From JBFWVD01 sp050246915 (GTDB lineage: Bacteria; Actinomycetota; Acidimicrobiia; Acidimicrobiales; Ilumatobacteraceae): a stretch of 64,000 nucleotides of DNA. Below the pieces are notes generated by a model. That model was not told the origin of the DNA. It saw only the letters and a program-made list of their open reading frames with translations, and made no database searches. The stretch lies in contig JBFWVD010000026.1 in assembly GCA_050246915.1 (NCBI GenBank), positions 1-64,000 of the forward strand, written 5' to 3'. Positions 48,030 to 56,841 of the stretch are shown piece by piece (the first letter of the stretch is position 1; every line of letters begins with the position of its first letter). A program made the position numbers and the translations under genes.

Positions 48030-48693
48030 GGATTCCCTCGCTTCGGTGGCCGCCGACATCACTGCCTGCCGGGCATGCCCGCGGCTGGTGGCCTGGCGTG
48101 AGGACGTGGCCGCCACCAAGCGGGCGGCCTACCAAGACTGGGACTACTGGGGAAAGCCGGTGCCCGGATTCGGTGATCCCGAGGCGGGTGTGTTGGTCGT
48201 CGGCCTCGCCCCCGCCGCCCATGGAGCCAACCGGACGGGACGCGTCTTCACCGGTGATCGCTCGGGGGACTGGCTGTATCGGGCGATGTACCGCGCCGGG
48301 CTGGCCAATCAGCCGACGTCCGATCACATCGATGACGGGCTCGTGCTCACCGGCGCCTATGTGACGGCGGCAGTGCGTTGTGCTCCACCGGCCAACAAGC
48401 CCACGCCCCAGGAGCGAACGCAATGCGCCCCGTTCCTGGCGCGCGAGCTCGAGTTGCTGACTCGCCTGAAGGTGATCGTGTGCCTGGGAGCGTTCGCCCA
48501 GGACGCGATGTGCTCACACCTCGGACTGCGACCGCGCCCGACGTTCGGGCACGGGGTCGAGACGACGTTGCCCGACGGACGGGTGCTCATCTGCTCGTTC
48601 CACCCCAGCCAACAGAACACGTTCACCGGCAAGCTCACCGAGCCGATGCTCGATGCCGTGTTCGCCCGCGCTGCCCAGCTCGGCCGATGGTGA
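48028..48693 (+). CDS. Uracil-DNA glycosylase, family 5 (UdgB-like)
   Basis: 221 residues. Fe-S cysteines Cys14/Cys17 region (TACRACPRL) and the later Cys pair CAPPANKPTPQERTQC fit the 4Fe-4S family 4/5 enzymes. Motif GLAPAAHGANRTGRVFTGD (GLAPA of UdgB, without the Asp or Asn of family 1) and SFHPSQQNTFTG. It removes uracil, and in family 5 also hypoxanthine, from DNA. Start codon overlaps that of the divergent phosphatase. Confidence 0.92.
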   Translation: MDSLASVAADITACRACPRLVAWREDVAATKRAAYQDWDYWGKPVPGFGDPEAGVLVVGLAPAAHGANRTGRVFTGDRSGDWLYRAMYRAGLANQPTSDHIDDGLVLTGAYVTAAVRCAPPANKPTPQERTQCAPFLARELELLTRLKVIVCLGAFAQDAMCSHLGLRPRPTFGHGVETTLPDGRVLICSFHPSQQNTFTGKLTEPMLDAVFARAAQLGRW

Positions 48694-48696
48694 AGA

Positions 48697-48735
48697 TGGC
48701 GCACTTGTGCACCTGACAGGTGGGAAAGTGCGCCA
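48697..48735. terminator. Nested hairpin after the glycosylase gene
   Basis: Outer arms TGGCGCACTT / AAGTGCGCCA (10 bases, perfect) enclosing an inner CACCT-GAC-AGGTG hairpin. Between convergent genes, so a terminator for both is likely. Confidence 0.6.
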
Positions 48736-48736
48736 A

Positions 48737-48787
48737 CTTCGCGGTGCCGGCGCATCGGGCCAGCTTCGCGGTGCTCGCGCATCGGGC
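48737..48787 (+). repeat. Pair of 24-bp direct repeats
   Basis: Units at 48737-48760 and 48764-48787, both CTTCGCGGTGC plus GCGCATCGGGC around a variable pair, with two mismatches, three bases apart. In the same convergent gap as the hairpin at 48697. No coding role. Confidence 0.75.
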
Positions 48788-48815
48788 GGCTGGCAGCGTC
48801 GGTGAGGACCTCGTG

Positions 48816-50009
48816 TCAGTGAGCGTCGGGCGCTGAGCCGTCGGCCTTCTTCTTGGGTGGCGGCACGCCGACCGACACGGCCTTGTTCGCCCACTCGGGC
48901 CAACGTCGACGGCTCACGACGCTGAGCGTGCGCAGCAGCTTCATGGCCACCTCGTCGGAGTCGGCGGGCCGGGTGATGATGACGCCGTCTTTCACCATGC
49001 GGTCGACGATCTCTCGGCCCAGGTCCGTGCGCACCAACGTGAGCGTCCAGTCGTTGTCCTTGCCGATGCCGCCGCAGGAGATGTCGGCGTGCTCGGCGGC
49101 GAAGTCAGGACAGCTCTTGCAGCCCTCACGCGTCCAGGCGTGGCACTCCTTGAGGTTGATCTCGTGGAAGGAGCCGTCCTTCATCCAGATCTGGAAGGCG
49201 CCCTTGATGTTCATCTTCACCATCTCTTCGCGCTTGAGGCCGTACTTGGCCTCGAACAGCTCGGGGAAGATGGCATCGTCGAACGTCTTTGAGCACAGCA
49301 GGCCGATGTTGAACACGATGGGCTTGCCGAGCTTGCCGATCTTGCGATGCCACATCACCGGCGGCGATGACGTCTGGCATCCCATGCCGACCAGGGCGAG
49401 CTTGGAGAAGCCCTCTTCGATGGCCTGGTCGTAGGCCAAGGTGTTGGCCGAGTAGGTGTAGCGGCTACCGGCCGACGCGATGATCTCGTCCTTGTTGCGG
49501 GCGATGCCGGGCAACGCCTTCCACGTCGAGCCGTCGCCTTCGAGGAAGCTCGTCAGCGCGCAGTCGATGTAGCCGTTGTCCATGGCCCAGATGAGCAACG
49601 CCGACACGAACCCGCCGTCCTGGCCGATCTTGTGCACGTAGTCATCGGACGCACGGCACAACAAGATGTCCTTGGTGATGCCGTACATCTCGTTGTCTTC
49701 ACGATCGCGAGCGAACAGATGCTCGTTGGCGTCGGGCTCCCAGGTGCGAAAGCGTGGGCATGCCCGCGTGCAGGACGTGCAGCCCTTCTCGCCGTGGAGG
49801 CAGTTGTCGAGACCGAGCTCCTCTTCGAGGTGGAACGGCTTGTAGCCGCCCGCCTCGTGGTTGTAGCCGATGACGTCGTGAGGACAGGCGATGACGCAGC
49901 CCGCACAGCCGGTGCACAACCCCGAGGTGATGACCTCGGAGTACAGCTCTTTCCACTGGTTCGTCCAGCGCTCTTTGGCGGCCGGCGGCGTGCTCTCCGT
50001 CATCGTCAT
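48816..50009 (-). CDS. FrhB-family (coenzyme F420) ferredoxin-type oxidoreductase
   Basis: 397 residues (an ATG at 50003 is also possible). N-terminal Fe-S sites: GLCTGCAGCVIACP and a second CxxCxxxCP-like GCTSCTRACP. Then the FrhB N- and C-terminal domains with DGGFVSALLIWAM, GCQTSSPP and WTREGCKSCPDFAAEHADISCGG, which in this family bind a further cluster. Family members reduce or oxidise F420 or ferredoxin partners. The partner reaction is unknown. F420 use is normal in actinobacteria. Confidence 0.88.
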   Translation of the reverse strand: MTMTESTPPAAKERWTNQWKELYSEVITSGLCTGCAGCVIACPHDVIGYNHEAGGYKPFHLEEELGLDNCLHGEKGCTSCTRACPRFRTWEPDANEHLFARDREDNEMYGITKDILLCRASDDYVHKIGQDGGFVSALLIWAMDNGYIDCALTSFLEGDGSTWKALPGIARNKDEIIASAGSRYTYSANTLAYDQAIEEGFSKLALVGMGCQTSSPPVMWHRKIGKLGKPIVFNIGLLCSKTFDDAIFPELFEAKYGLKREEMVKMNIKGAFQIWMKDGSFHEINLKECHAWTREGCKSCPDFAAEHADISCGGIGKDNDWTLTLVRTDLGREIVDRMVKDGVIITRPADSDEVAMKLLRTLSVVSRRRWPEWANKAVSVGVPPPKKKADGSAPDAH

Positions 50010-50056
50010 GAAGCCGACATTAGAGGCTTTCGTCCCATCAATCTCCAGTGGACCCG

Positions 50057-51118
50057 TCAGTTCGCAGAGGGAGCCGGCAGCGTCGACATGTCGATGACGA
50101 AGCGGTACTTCACGTCGTTGCGTTCCATGCGCTCGTAGGCCTCGTTGATGTCGGCGATTGCGATGGTCTCGCACTGGGGCTCGATGCCCTTCTGCGCGCA
50201 GAAGTCGAGCAGCTCTTGTGTCTCGCGGATGCCGCCGATGGCCGAGCCGGTGACCCGCTTGCGCCCGCTGAGGAGCAACCCGGAGTGGATGGGGGGCATC
50301 ACGTCGATGGCGCCGACGAGCACCAAGGTGGCGTCGATGTCCATGAGTGGCAGGTACGGAGCGATGTCGTGGGCGACCGGGACGGTGTCGATGATGAGGT
50401 CGAGGGAGTTGCGGGCTTTCTTCATGGCATCGCGATCGCCCGACAGCACCACTGCATGGGCTCCGAGTGCGGTGGCGTCGGCGACCTTGCCCGGGCTGGT
50501 GGTGAGCACGGTGACGTGAGCGCCGAGGCCGACCGCCAGTTTCACGGCCATGTGGCCGAGGCCGCCGAGACCGACGACGCCGACCCGAGTGCCGGGGCCG
50601 GCGTTCCAGGTCTTGAGCGGTGAGTAGCTGGTGATGCCGGCGCACAGCAGCGGCGCGGCCACCGAGAGATCGAGGCGCTCATCCACCTTGAGGACGAACT
50701 CCTGGCGCACCACGATCGACGACGAATAGCCACCGAACGTGAGCGAACCGTCGATGCGATCCTTGGCGTTGTAGGTACCAGTGGCCCCTTTGCGGCACTG
50801 CTGCTCTTCCCTGGCGGCGCATCGATCGCAGTTCTGGCAGCTGTCGACGAGGCAGCCGACGGCGACGGCGTCACCGATGGAGAAGCCGGTGACGTCGGGA
50901 CCGATGGCCTGCACTCGTCCGACGATCTCGTGGCCGGGAACCAGTGGATACAACGATCCGCCCCAGTCGTTGCGGGCCTGATGGAGATCGCTGTGGCACA
51001 CCCCGCAATGGGTGATGGCGATGTCGACGTCGTTGGGACGTAGATCGCGTCGATCGAAGTGGAACGGAGCGAGCGGGCTGCTCGCGTCGTTGGCTGCGTA
51101 TCCGATGGCGTTCGTCAT
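50057..51118 (-). CDS. NAD(P)-dependent zinc alcohol dehydrogenase (CAD type)
   Basis: 353 residues. Catalytic zinc CGVCHSD and GHEIVG, structural zinc CQNCDRCAAREEQQC, and the nucleotide site GVVGLGGLGHMAVKLA. This is the cinnamyl/YahK-type alcohol dehydrogenase group that reduces aldehydes with NADPH. The ATG at 51118 has GGGGGA upstream; a longer start is less likely. Confidence 0.93.
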   Translation of the reverse strand: MTNAIGYAANDASSPLAPFHFDRRDLRPNDVDIAITHCGVCHSDLHQARNDWGGSLYPLVPGHEIVGRVQAIGPDVTGFSIGDAVAVGCLVDSCQNCDRCAAREEQQCRKGATGTYNAKDRIDGSLTFGGYSSSIVVRQEFVLKVDERLDLSVAAPLLCAGITSYSPLKTWNAGPGTRVGVVGLGGLGHMAVKLAVGLGAHVTVLTTSPGKVADATALGAHAVVLSGDRDAMKKARNSLDLIIDTVPVAHDIAPYLPLMDIDATLVLVGAIDVMPPIHSGLLLSGRKRVTGSAIGGIRETQELLDFCAQKGIEPQCETIAIADINEAYERMERNDVKYRFVIDMSTLPAPSAN

Positions 51119-51191
51119 CTGTCCCCCAGGGCGTTTCGTGTGCTCGATCGACATTACTTGGGCACATGCGGATGGCCGTCTAGCGCTGACA

Positions 51192-51992
51192 TCACCAGGG
51201 CTGAGGCCCCTGCTCGTCGAAGAACCCGGCGGTGGGTCCATCATCGGGCAAGGTGGCAAGCCACACGATCGGGGCCACCGAGTCATCTGGCGGGGTCCCG
51301 GCATGTGGGTTCATCGGGGTGGCAACCTGACCGGGATCAACGGCGTTGACCTTGATGTGCGTGCTTCGTAGCTCGTTGGCGAACTGCACGGTGATGGCGT
51401 TGATGGCGGTCTTCGACGTGGAATAGCCGAGCAACGTGATCTCGCTGTAGCGGCTCGTGAGATCGGTGGCGCGCCAGAACGATCCGAGGCTGCTCGAGAG
51501 GTTCACGATGCGGCCGGCGGAGCTGCGGTGCAGCAGTGGCAGCATCGCCTGGATCACACTGATGGTGCCGAAGACGTTGGTCTCGTAGGTGTCTCGCACC
51601 ACCTGCAGCGGCGTGCTGCTCGGTGAGGCGGGATGGAACTCGGTCTTGACCGCCGCGTTGTTCACCAACGTGTCGAGCCGGCCGTGGGTGACGTCGATGT
51701 CCTGGGCCGCGGCGTGCACCGAGTCGATGTCGGACACGTCGATGAGTTGCAGCGTCACATCGAGGCCCTCGTCGCGCAGCAACGCGACCGCAGCTTCCCC
51801 TCGTTCGCGGTTGCGGGCACCGAGCAGCACGTTGCACCCGAGGCGGGAAAGGGCCCGACACGTGGCAAGACCGATACCAGTGTTGGCCCCCGTCACCAGC
51901 ACGACGCGTTCGGGCACGACGCGTTCGGGCACGACGCGGTCGGGCAGCGAGCGTCCGTCGTGTTCGTCGACCATCGCTCGATCCTCGCGCAT
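51192..51992 (-). CDS. Short-chain dehydrogenase (carbonyl-reductase-like)
   Basis: 266 residues (or 260 from the second Met). TGANTGIGLATCRAL Rossmann motif, NNAAV, Ser in VNLSSSLG and catalytic YSTSK. The N-terminus contains an imperfect tandem VVPER repeat caused by three 15-base DNA units at about 51903-51950. Substrate unknown. Same strand as the alcohol dehydrogenase gene but 73 bases upstream of it. Confidence 0.88.
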   Translation of the reverse strand: MREDRAMVDEHDGRSLPDRVVPERVVPERVVLVTGANTGIGLATCRALSRLGCNVLLGARNRERGEAAVALLRDEGLDVTLQLIDVSDIDSVHAAAQDIDVTHGRLDTLVNNAAVKTEFHPASPSSTPLQVVRDTYETNVFGTISVIQAMLPLLHRSSAGRIVNLSSSLGSFWRATDLTSRYSEITLLGYSTSKTAINAITVQFANELRSTHIKVNAVDPGQVATPMNPHAGTPPDDSVAPIVWLATLPDDGPTAGFFDEQGPQPW

Positions 51993-52056
51993 AGGTGTCG
52001 GCCCGCTGCATCGATCTCACTACGGTGTGACCGTCCACGTACCGAGGGGGAGCATC

Positions 52057-52809
52057 GTGTCGGCATCGAGCCAGTCGCAGAGCGGGTCGTTCAGCAGGGC
52101 GGTCGGGGGTCGCATCAACGCCACCGGCGCCCGCTTCATGTTCGCCAAATCGACCCGGGCACTCATGACCGGGTTGGGCATCAACAACCCCATCGCCGCC
52201 TACGTGTGCGGTCGTGGCGGTGTGCTCGGCGATGTCGCCGCCGAGGTGGTCGAGTCCGCCTTCGGCTTCATGCACCCCGAGATGATCGCCACCAACTGGG
52301 CCGAGGGTACGGCCATCGCATCGGCACGCTCCGCGTCCGACGCGTACCGCGAGGGGTGCTTCGTGTTCGGTCGTGAGACGCTCGGTGACATCGACGGCAT
52401 CGACGAGTTCGCCGCGTTGGCCGAGCGGGTCATCGACGCCGCGCCGTTGGCGGGGCTTGCGCTGTTCGCCGGATGGAAGGCCGAACCCCGCCCGTCCGAT
52501 GGCCCGGCTCGCGCGGCGCTGGCGTTGCAGACGCTGCGCGAGCTGCGCGGCTCGGCCCATCTCGTCGGCATCGTGGCCGTGGGCCTGGAGCCGAAGCTGG
52601 CCGCAGCGGTGAAGAGCCCAGGCAACTTGAAGATGTTCGGATGGGGTGAGCTCACCGCCGATGGAGCATCCCTGCAGCCTCAACTCGACGCCGCCGAGGA
52701 CATCACCGATGTCATCGTGGGTCCGGCGTTCGCGACGTTGAGCTCGACCGAACAGGCCCGCTTCGACGCCGTGCTCACGGCAATCGCCGACAAGCTCAAC
52801 AACAGCTGA
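52057..52809 (+). CDS. SCO6745-family-like protein
   Basis: 250 residues from a GTG with GAGGGGGAG upstream. Features: FGFMHPEMIATNWAEGTAIASARSAS followed by a long helical region. This resembles the actinobacterial SCO6745 family, which has no established activity. No signal peptide or membrane helix. An 11-base-pair hairpin spans the stop codon. Confidence 0.7.
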   Translation: MSASSQSQSGSFSRAVGGRINATGARFMFAKSTRALMTGLGINNPIAAYVCGRGGVLGDVAAEVVESAFGFMHPEMIATNWAEGTAIASARSASDAYREGCFVFGRETLGDIDGIDEFAALAERVIDAAPLAGLALFAGWKAEPRPSDGPARAALALQTLRELRGSAHLVGIVAVGLEPKLAAAVKSPGNLKMFGWGELTADGASLQPQLDAAEDITDVIVGPAFATLSSTEQARFDAVLTAIADKLNNS

Positions 52810-52837
52810 GGCGTTTGGCGCGCCAGCGCCTCAGCTG
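52803..52837. terminator. Hairpin overlapping a stop codon, between convergent genes
   Basis: Eleven-base arms CAGCTGAGGCG / CGCCTCAGCTG with a 13-base loop that holds the palindrome TGGCGCGCCA. It covers the stop of the 52057 gene and faces glnB. Confidence 0.6.
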
Positions 52838-52853
52838 CTGCGTTGCCGAAATC

Positions 52854-53192
52854 TCAGACGGCGTCGATGCCGCGTTCGCCGGTGCGGATGCGGATGATCT
52901 GTTCGATCGGCGACACCCAGATCTTCCCGTCGCCGATCTTGCCGGTGTTGGCAGCGGTGCATATGGCGTCGATGGCTGCGTCGAGCTGGCTTTCGTCGAC
53001 GACGACCTCGATGCGGATCTTGGGGACGAAGTCGATCTTGTATTCGGCCCCTCGATAGGTCTCGGTGTGGCCCCCTTGGCGACCGAAGCCCTTCGCTTCG
53101 CTGACGGTCATCCCCGGAACGCCAGCGGCGCGCAGGGCGGCCTTCACATCGTCCACCTTGTGGGGTTTCACCACTGCAGTCACGAGCTTCAT
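52854..53192 (-). CDS. glnB: Nitrogen regulatory protein PII
   Basis: 112 residues, exact PII length. T-loop Tyr51 in RGAEYKID, the site of uridylylation or, in actinobacteria, adenylylation; the C-terminal RIRTGERGIDAV signature follows. Located 48 bases downstream of amt on the same strand, the usual glnK arrangement, so it likely controls the ammonium transporter and senses 2-oxoglutarate and ATP/ADP. Confidence 0.96.
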   Translation of the reverse strand: MKLVTAVVKPHKVDDVKAALRAAGVPGMTVSEAKGFGRQGGHTETYRGAEYKIDFVPKIRIEVVVDESQLDAAIDAICTAANTGKIGDGKIWVSPIEQIIRIRTGERGIDAV

Positions 53193-53240
53193 GAGCTGAT
53201 CCTCCCAGATCGATCGGTGCTTGGTGTGGTGGTCACGGGT

Positions 53241-54473
53241 TCAGCCCGTGTAGGCCGATTCGTTGTGGAGCGACTGGTCGAGGCCGATCTGCTCGGTGTC
53301 GGCGTCGACCCGGAGCCCGATGGTCATGTCGATGGCCTTGGCGATGATCATCGACATCACGAACGAGAACACCAACGTGGCGATGACGGCCAGGAACTGC
53401 TTGCCGAGCAGATCGGCGCCGCCCCCGAAGAACAGCCCATCCGCGCCGAGCCCGTTGACCGCTGTGTCGGAGAACAGGCCCAGCAGGAGCGATCCGAGGA
53501 TTCCGCCCACCAGGTGCACAGCGATGACGTCGAGTGAGTCATCGAACCCGAACAGGAACTTCAGTTTGAGGGCGAGGTAGCAGATCAACCCGGCGAGGCC
53601 GCCGATGGCGATGGGGGCCATGCCCCCGACGAACCCGGCGCAGGGGGTGACGGCCACCAGGCCTGCCACCGCGCCCGATGCCGCGCCCAGCGTCGTGGCG
53701 TGCCCGCTGCGGAGCTTCTCGGCCAGCAGCCAGGTGAGCATGCCGGCCGCGGCGGCCAGATGGGTGTTGAGGAAGGCCTGAGCGGCCAGGCCGTTGGCGG
53801 CGAGGGCCGAGCCGGCGTTGAACCCGAACCAGCCGAACCACAAGATGCCGGTGCCCAACATGGTGAACGGAAGGTTGTGGGGCGGCATGGCCTCCTGCGG
53901 CCAACCGCGACGTTTGCCGAGCAGGAGCACCAAGGCGAGCGCCGCAGCACCGGCGTTGATGTGCACGGCGGTTCCCCCGGCGAAGTCGAGGGCCCCCTCC
54001 TTGAACAGCCACCCGTTGGGGCTGAACACCCAGTGGGCGACCACCGGATACACCAGAACGGCCCACGCCCCGATGAACACCGCGTAGGCGCTGAACTTGA
54101 GTCGGTCGGCGGTGGCGCCGGTGATGAGCGCCGGAGTGATGACGGCGAACATCATCTGATAGGCGAGGAACGCCAGAACCGGGATGGCCAACGCGAAGTC
54201 GCCGCTGTATCCGGGCAGCGACTCGGCGTGGGTCAGGTCCTGCATGAAAGCGAAGTCGAGGTTGCCGACCCACTTGGTGCTCCCGCCGAAGGCGAGGCTG
54301 AACCCGACGGTCACCCAGATGATCGAGATGAGACCCATGGCGAACACGTTCTGCATGAGCATGGCCAGCATGTTCTTGGAGCGGACCATGCCGCCGTAGA
54401 AGAACGCGAGACCCGGTGTCATGAACGCGACCAGTGCTGCGGACGCGAGTACCCAAGCGGTATTGCCTTCCAC
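53241..54473 (-). CDS. amt: Ammonium transporter
   Basis: 410 residues, about 11 transmembrane helices. Family signatures AFFYGGMVRSKNMLAML, DFAGGTAVHINAGAAAL and HLVGGILGSLLLG carry the pore histidines. Forms an operon with glnB and has a GlnR-like box about 60-85 bases upstream of its start. Confidence 0.95.
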   Translation of the reverse strand: MEGNTAWVLASAALVAFMTPGLAFFYGGMVRSKNMLAMLMQNVFAMGLISIIWVTVGFSLAFGGSTKWVGNLDFAFMQDLTHAESLPGYSGDFALAIPVLAFLAYQMMFAVITPALITGATADRLKFSAYAVFIGAWAVLVYPVVAHWVFSPNGWLFKEGALDFAGGTAVHINAGAAALALVLLLGKRRGWPQEAMPPHNLPFTMLGTGILWFGWFGFNAGSALAANGLAAQAFLNTHLAAAAGMLTWLLAEKLRSGHATTLGAASGAVAGLVAVTPCAGFVGGMAPIAIGGLAGLICYLALKLKFLFGFDDSLDVIAVHLVGGILGSLLLGLFSDTAVNGLGADGLFFGGGADLLGKQFLAVIATLVFSFVMSMIIAKAIDMTIGLRVDADTEQIGLDQSLHNESAYTG

Positions 54474-54530
54474 GACCCCTCCCGTGAGCTACAGAGTTAC
54501 ATCAGAGTGCTGTCAGCTCAACAGAAGTTG

Positions 54531-54557
54531 ATTTCGTGTCTGTTTCCGATGTGTGAC
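54531..54557 (-). promoter_or_regulatory. GlnR-like box upstream of amt-glnB
   Basis: On the minus strand GTCAC-N6-GAAAC, then six bases and GAAAT. The GlnR consensus of actinobacteria is gTnAC-n6-GaAAC repeated with a six-base gap. The first pair is perfect; the last half is GAAAT. The gap 54474-54807 (334 bases) otherwise holds no gene I can support. Confidence 0.6.
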
Positions 54558-54807
54558 CAGATCCTGGTTTTCGATCGGCATCCGGCGAGCGGGAACCCGA
54601 ACCGAAGCCCCCAGGCGCTGGTCGGGAACCCGCCCGTCCCGACCAGCTCGAAGCACTGGGCTGAGGGTTGCCCAACCGAGTCGCTTCGTGATGGCAACGG
54701 TGGCGCATCGTCGGCAAGCAACCATGTGAACTGTCGGCAAGGAAGTATCAAGGTCGGGATCTTGGCGATGATGGACGTCATCTCGGACGGTGATGGGAGT
54801 CAGGTTC

Positions 54808-56040
54808 ATGGACATCGGCTCGGTGGGGACGTCGTTCGACGCGGCCTTGGCGCTCGACGCGCGAGACCCGATCGCGTGGGGTCGTGATCGCTTCTGGGTG
54901 CCCGATCGGGGCGTGGTGTATCTCGACGGGAACTCCCTCGGTCGGTTACCCCTGACGACCCGGGACCGGCTGCGGTCGGTCATCGACGACGACTGGGGTA
55001 CCGGGTTGATCCGTAGCTGGGATCACTGGATGGATTGGCCGACACAGGTGGGGGACCGCCTGGCTGAGCATGTCCTCGGGGCACGACCCGGCGAGGTGAT
55101 CATCAGCGACTCGACCACCGTCAACTTCTACAAACTCGCGGTCGCAGCGCTCGACGCCCGACCCGATCGTCGCGTGGTGGTGTTGGACCGCAACAACTTT
55201 CCGACCGATCGTTACGTCATCGAGACGCTGGCGGCGCAGCGTCAACTTCACTTGCGGTGGATCGACGGTCATCCGATCGACGGGGTGTCACTGGGTGATG
55301 TCGTCGAGTGTCTCGATGACGATGTGGCGCTGGTGACCCTTTCGCACGTGGAGTATCGCAACGGTGCGCTGGTGGACCTCGCGGGCATCACTGCGGCCAC
55401 GCACGAAGTGGGCGCATTGACCCTGTGGGATCTGAGCCACTCTGCCGGGTCGGTGCCCATCGATCTGGGGGCCAACGACGTGGACCTGGCGGTGGGGTGC
55501 AGCTACAAGTACCTCAACGCGGGTCCGGGTGCCCCGGCCTACCTGTACGTTCGTAGCTCGTTGCAATCCGAATTGACGCAGCCGGTGACCGGTTGGATGG
55601 GCCATCGGGATGTGTTCGCGATGGGGCCCGGCTATGAGCCCGACACCGGCGTCCGTCGCTTCCTGGCCGGCACGCCGAGTGTGCTCGGGCTCGCTGCGAT
55701 CGACGAAGGGGTGTCGCTGGTCGCCGAGGCGGGCATCGACGCCATCCGAGTCAAGGGGCAGGACCTCACCGACTACGCAGTGATGCTCCACGACGAGTGG
55801 TTGGCGCCGCTCGGGTTCACCCTCGGCTCACCAAGGGGCCGGGACCATCGGGGTGCCCACGTGTCGGTGTGCCGCCGCGACGCCCGCGACCTGTGCGTCG
55901 CGCTGCGGGATCGCCAGGTGATCCCCGACTTCCGTGAGCCCGATTCCGTACGCCTCGGCCTGTCGCCGCTGAGCACGAGCTTCGCCGATGTGTGGAAGGC
56001 CATGGACAGCATCCGATCGATAGCGGGGCCCCCTATGTGA
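54808..56040 (+). CDS. kynU: Kynureninase
   Basis: 410 residues. PLP enzyme: YLDGNSLGRLP, DSTTVNFYKLA, DLSHSAGSVPIDL and the PLP lysine Lys234 in CSYKYLNAGPG. It cleaves kynurenine or hydroxykynurenine to anthranilate or 3-hydroxyanthranilate plus alanine. No other tryptophan-catabolism gene is nearby. The ATG at 54808 is preferred to the GTG at 54790. Confidence 0.94.
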   Translation: MDIGSVGTSFDAALALDARDPIAWGRDRFWVPDRGVVYLDGNSLGRLPLTTRDRLRSVIDDDWGTGLIRSWDHWMDWPTQVGDRLAEHVLGARPGEVIISDSTTVNFYKLAVAALDARPDRRVVVLDRNNFPTDRYVIETLAAQRQLHLRWIDGHPIDGVSLGDVVECLDDDVALVTLSHVEYRNGALVDLAGITAATHEVGALTLWDLSHSAGSVPIDLGANDVDLAVGCSYKYLNAGPGAPAYLYVRSSLQSELTQPVTGWMGHRDVFAMGPGYEPDTGVRRFLAGTPSVLGLAAIDEGVSLVAEAGIDAIRVKGQDLTDYAVMLHDEWLAPLGFTLGSPRGRDHRGAHVSVCRRDARDLCVALRDRQVIPDFREPDSVRLGLSPLSTSFADVWKAMDSIRSIAGPPM

Positions 56041-56178
56041 GCGGTTTCGGTCCCCAATGCGGGCGTCCACGGTCCCGAATATGGGTGCCGAAAGGGTTGG
56101 TGACAACGGCGCCCGAATGGAGTTCCCTGTACTCAGGCGGAGGGAACGTCCACCCCGTATGGGGAGAGGAGGCCCGAG

Positions 56179-56745
56179 ATGTCCACCTATCGCGCTCAGC
56201 AAGCCCCGCGATCGACCACTGCCCATCGCCCGCTGATGGCCGCAGCGCTCGGCATCGTGTTGGGAGCCGGCTTCCTCGCATCGGGTGCGTCGCTGGCCTC
56301 GGCAGCCGAGGCCGACCCGTTCTGCAGCGAGTACGAGGTACCCGAAACCGTCGCTCCGGTCGAGGTTTCCCCGAACGAGGTCACCGCTCCCGTCACGGTG
56401 CCGGAGGTCGTGCCGGTTGCGACCGTTCCGACCACCACGGCTCCTGAGGTGACCGTGCCGCCGCCGCCCACGACGCAACCTGTCGTCGTTGTTCCGGCTG
56501 CGGTCGTGCCCGCTGAGGAGCCGGCCCCGACGACGCCGAAGACCTCGGTCCTGGGTGAGGTCGTGGTCAATGACCAGAGTGCCGCGCCGACCCTGCCGGT
56601 CACCGGTTTGCCGACCGGCGAGCTGTTGATGGGGGCGGCCGGACTGCTGATCGCCGGTGAGGGCCTGCGCCGGTTGGCGGCTCGCCGAGTGAGCGAGGCG
56701 ATCGCCGCTGAGATGCAAGCCGAGATGATGGCGGGGGCCGAGTAG
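56179..56745 (+). CDS. Surface protein with LPVTG sorting signal
   Basis: 188 residues. Signal peptide (about 1-43), short region with Cys49, a long Pro/Val/Thr/Glu stalk (about 52-120), LPVTG at 139-143, a hydrophobic helix (about 145-161) and a positive stretch (LRRLAARR). These are the parts of a sortase substrate. The tail after the helix is longer (about 25 residues, MQAEMMAGAE end) than in typical sorted proteins. A sortase gene is at 1455. GAGAGGAGG ribosome site. Confidence 0.85.
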   Translation: MSTYRAQQAPRSTTAHRPLMAAALGIVLGAGFLASGASLASAAEADPFCSEYEVPETVAPVEVSPNEVTAPVTVPEVVPVATVPTTTAPEVTVPPPPTTQPVVVVPAAVVPAEEPAPTTPKTSVLGEVVVNDQSAAPTLPVTGLPTGELLMGAAGLLIAGEGLRRLAARRVSEAIAAEMQAEMMAGAE

Positions 56746-56841
56746 TTGCATCACACCCCGTCGTGATGATGGGGGCGTGTCCGAGGTTCACACCGCCCGT
56801 TGCCCACCAGTGGGCTCCGCGTGGCACGATCGGAACCCCCC

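Noticed and set aside
51290..51345. ATCAACGGCGTTGAC as a member of the CAA-N6-TTG family
   Set aside because: The spacing is five, not six, and it is explained by conserved SDR coding sequence.
54518..54781. Open frame of 87 codons on the minus strand in the amt-kynU gap
   Set aside because: It overlaps the GlnR-like box and the amt promoter, has no ribosome site or recognisable domain, and does not look like a conserved protein.
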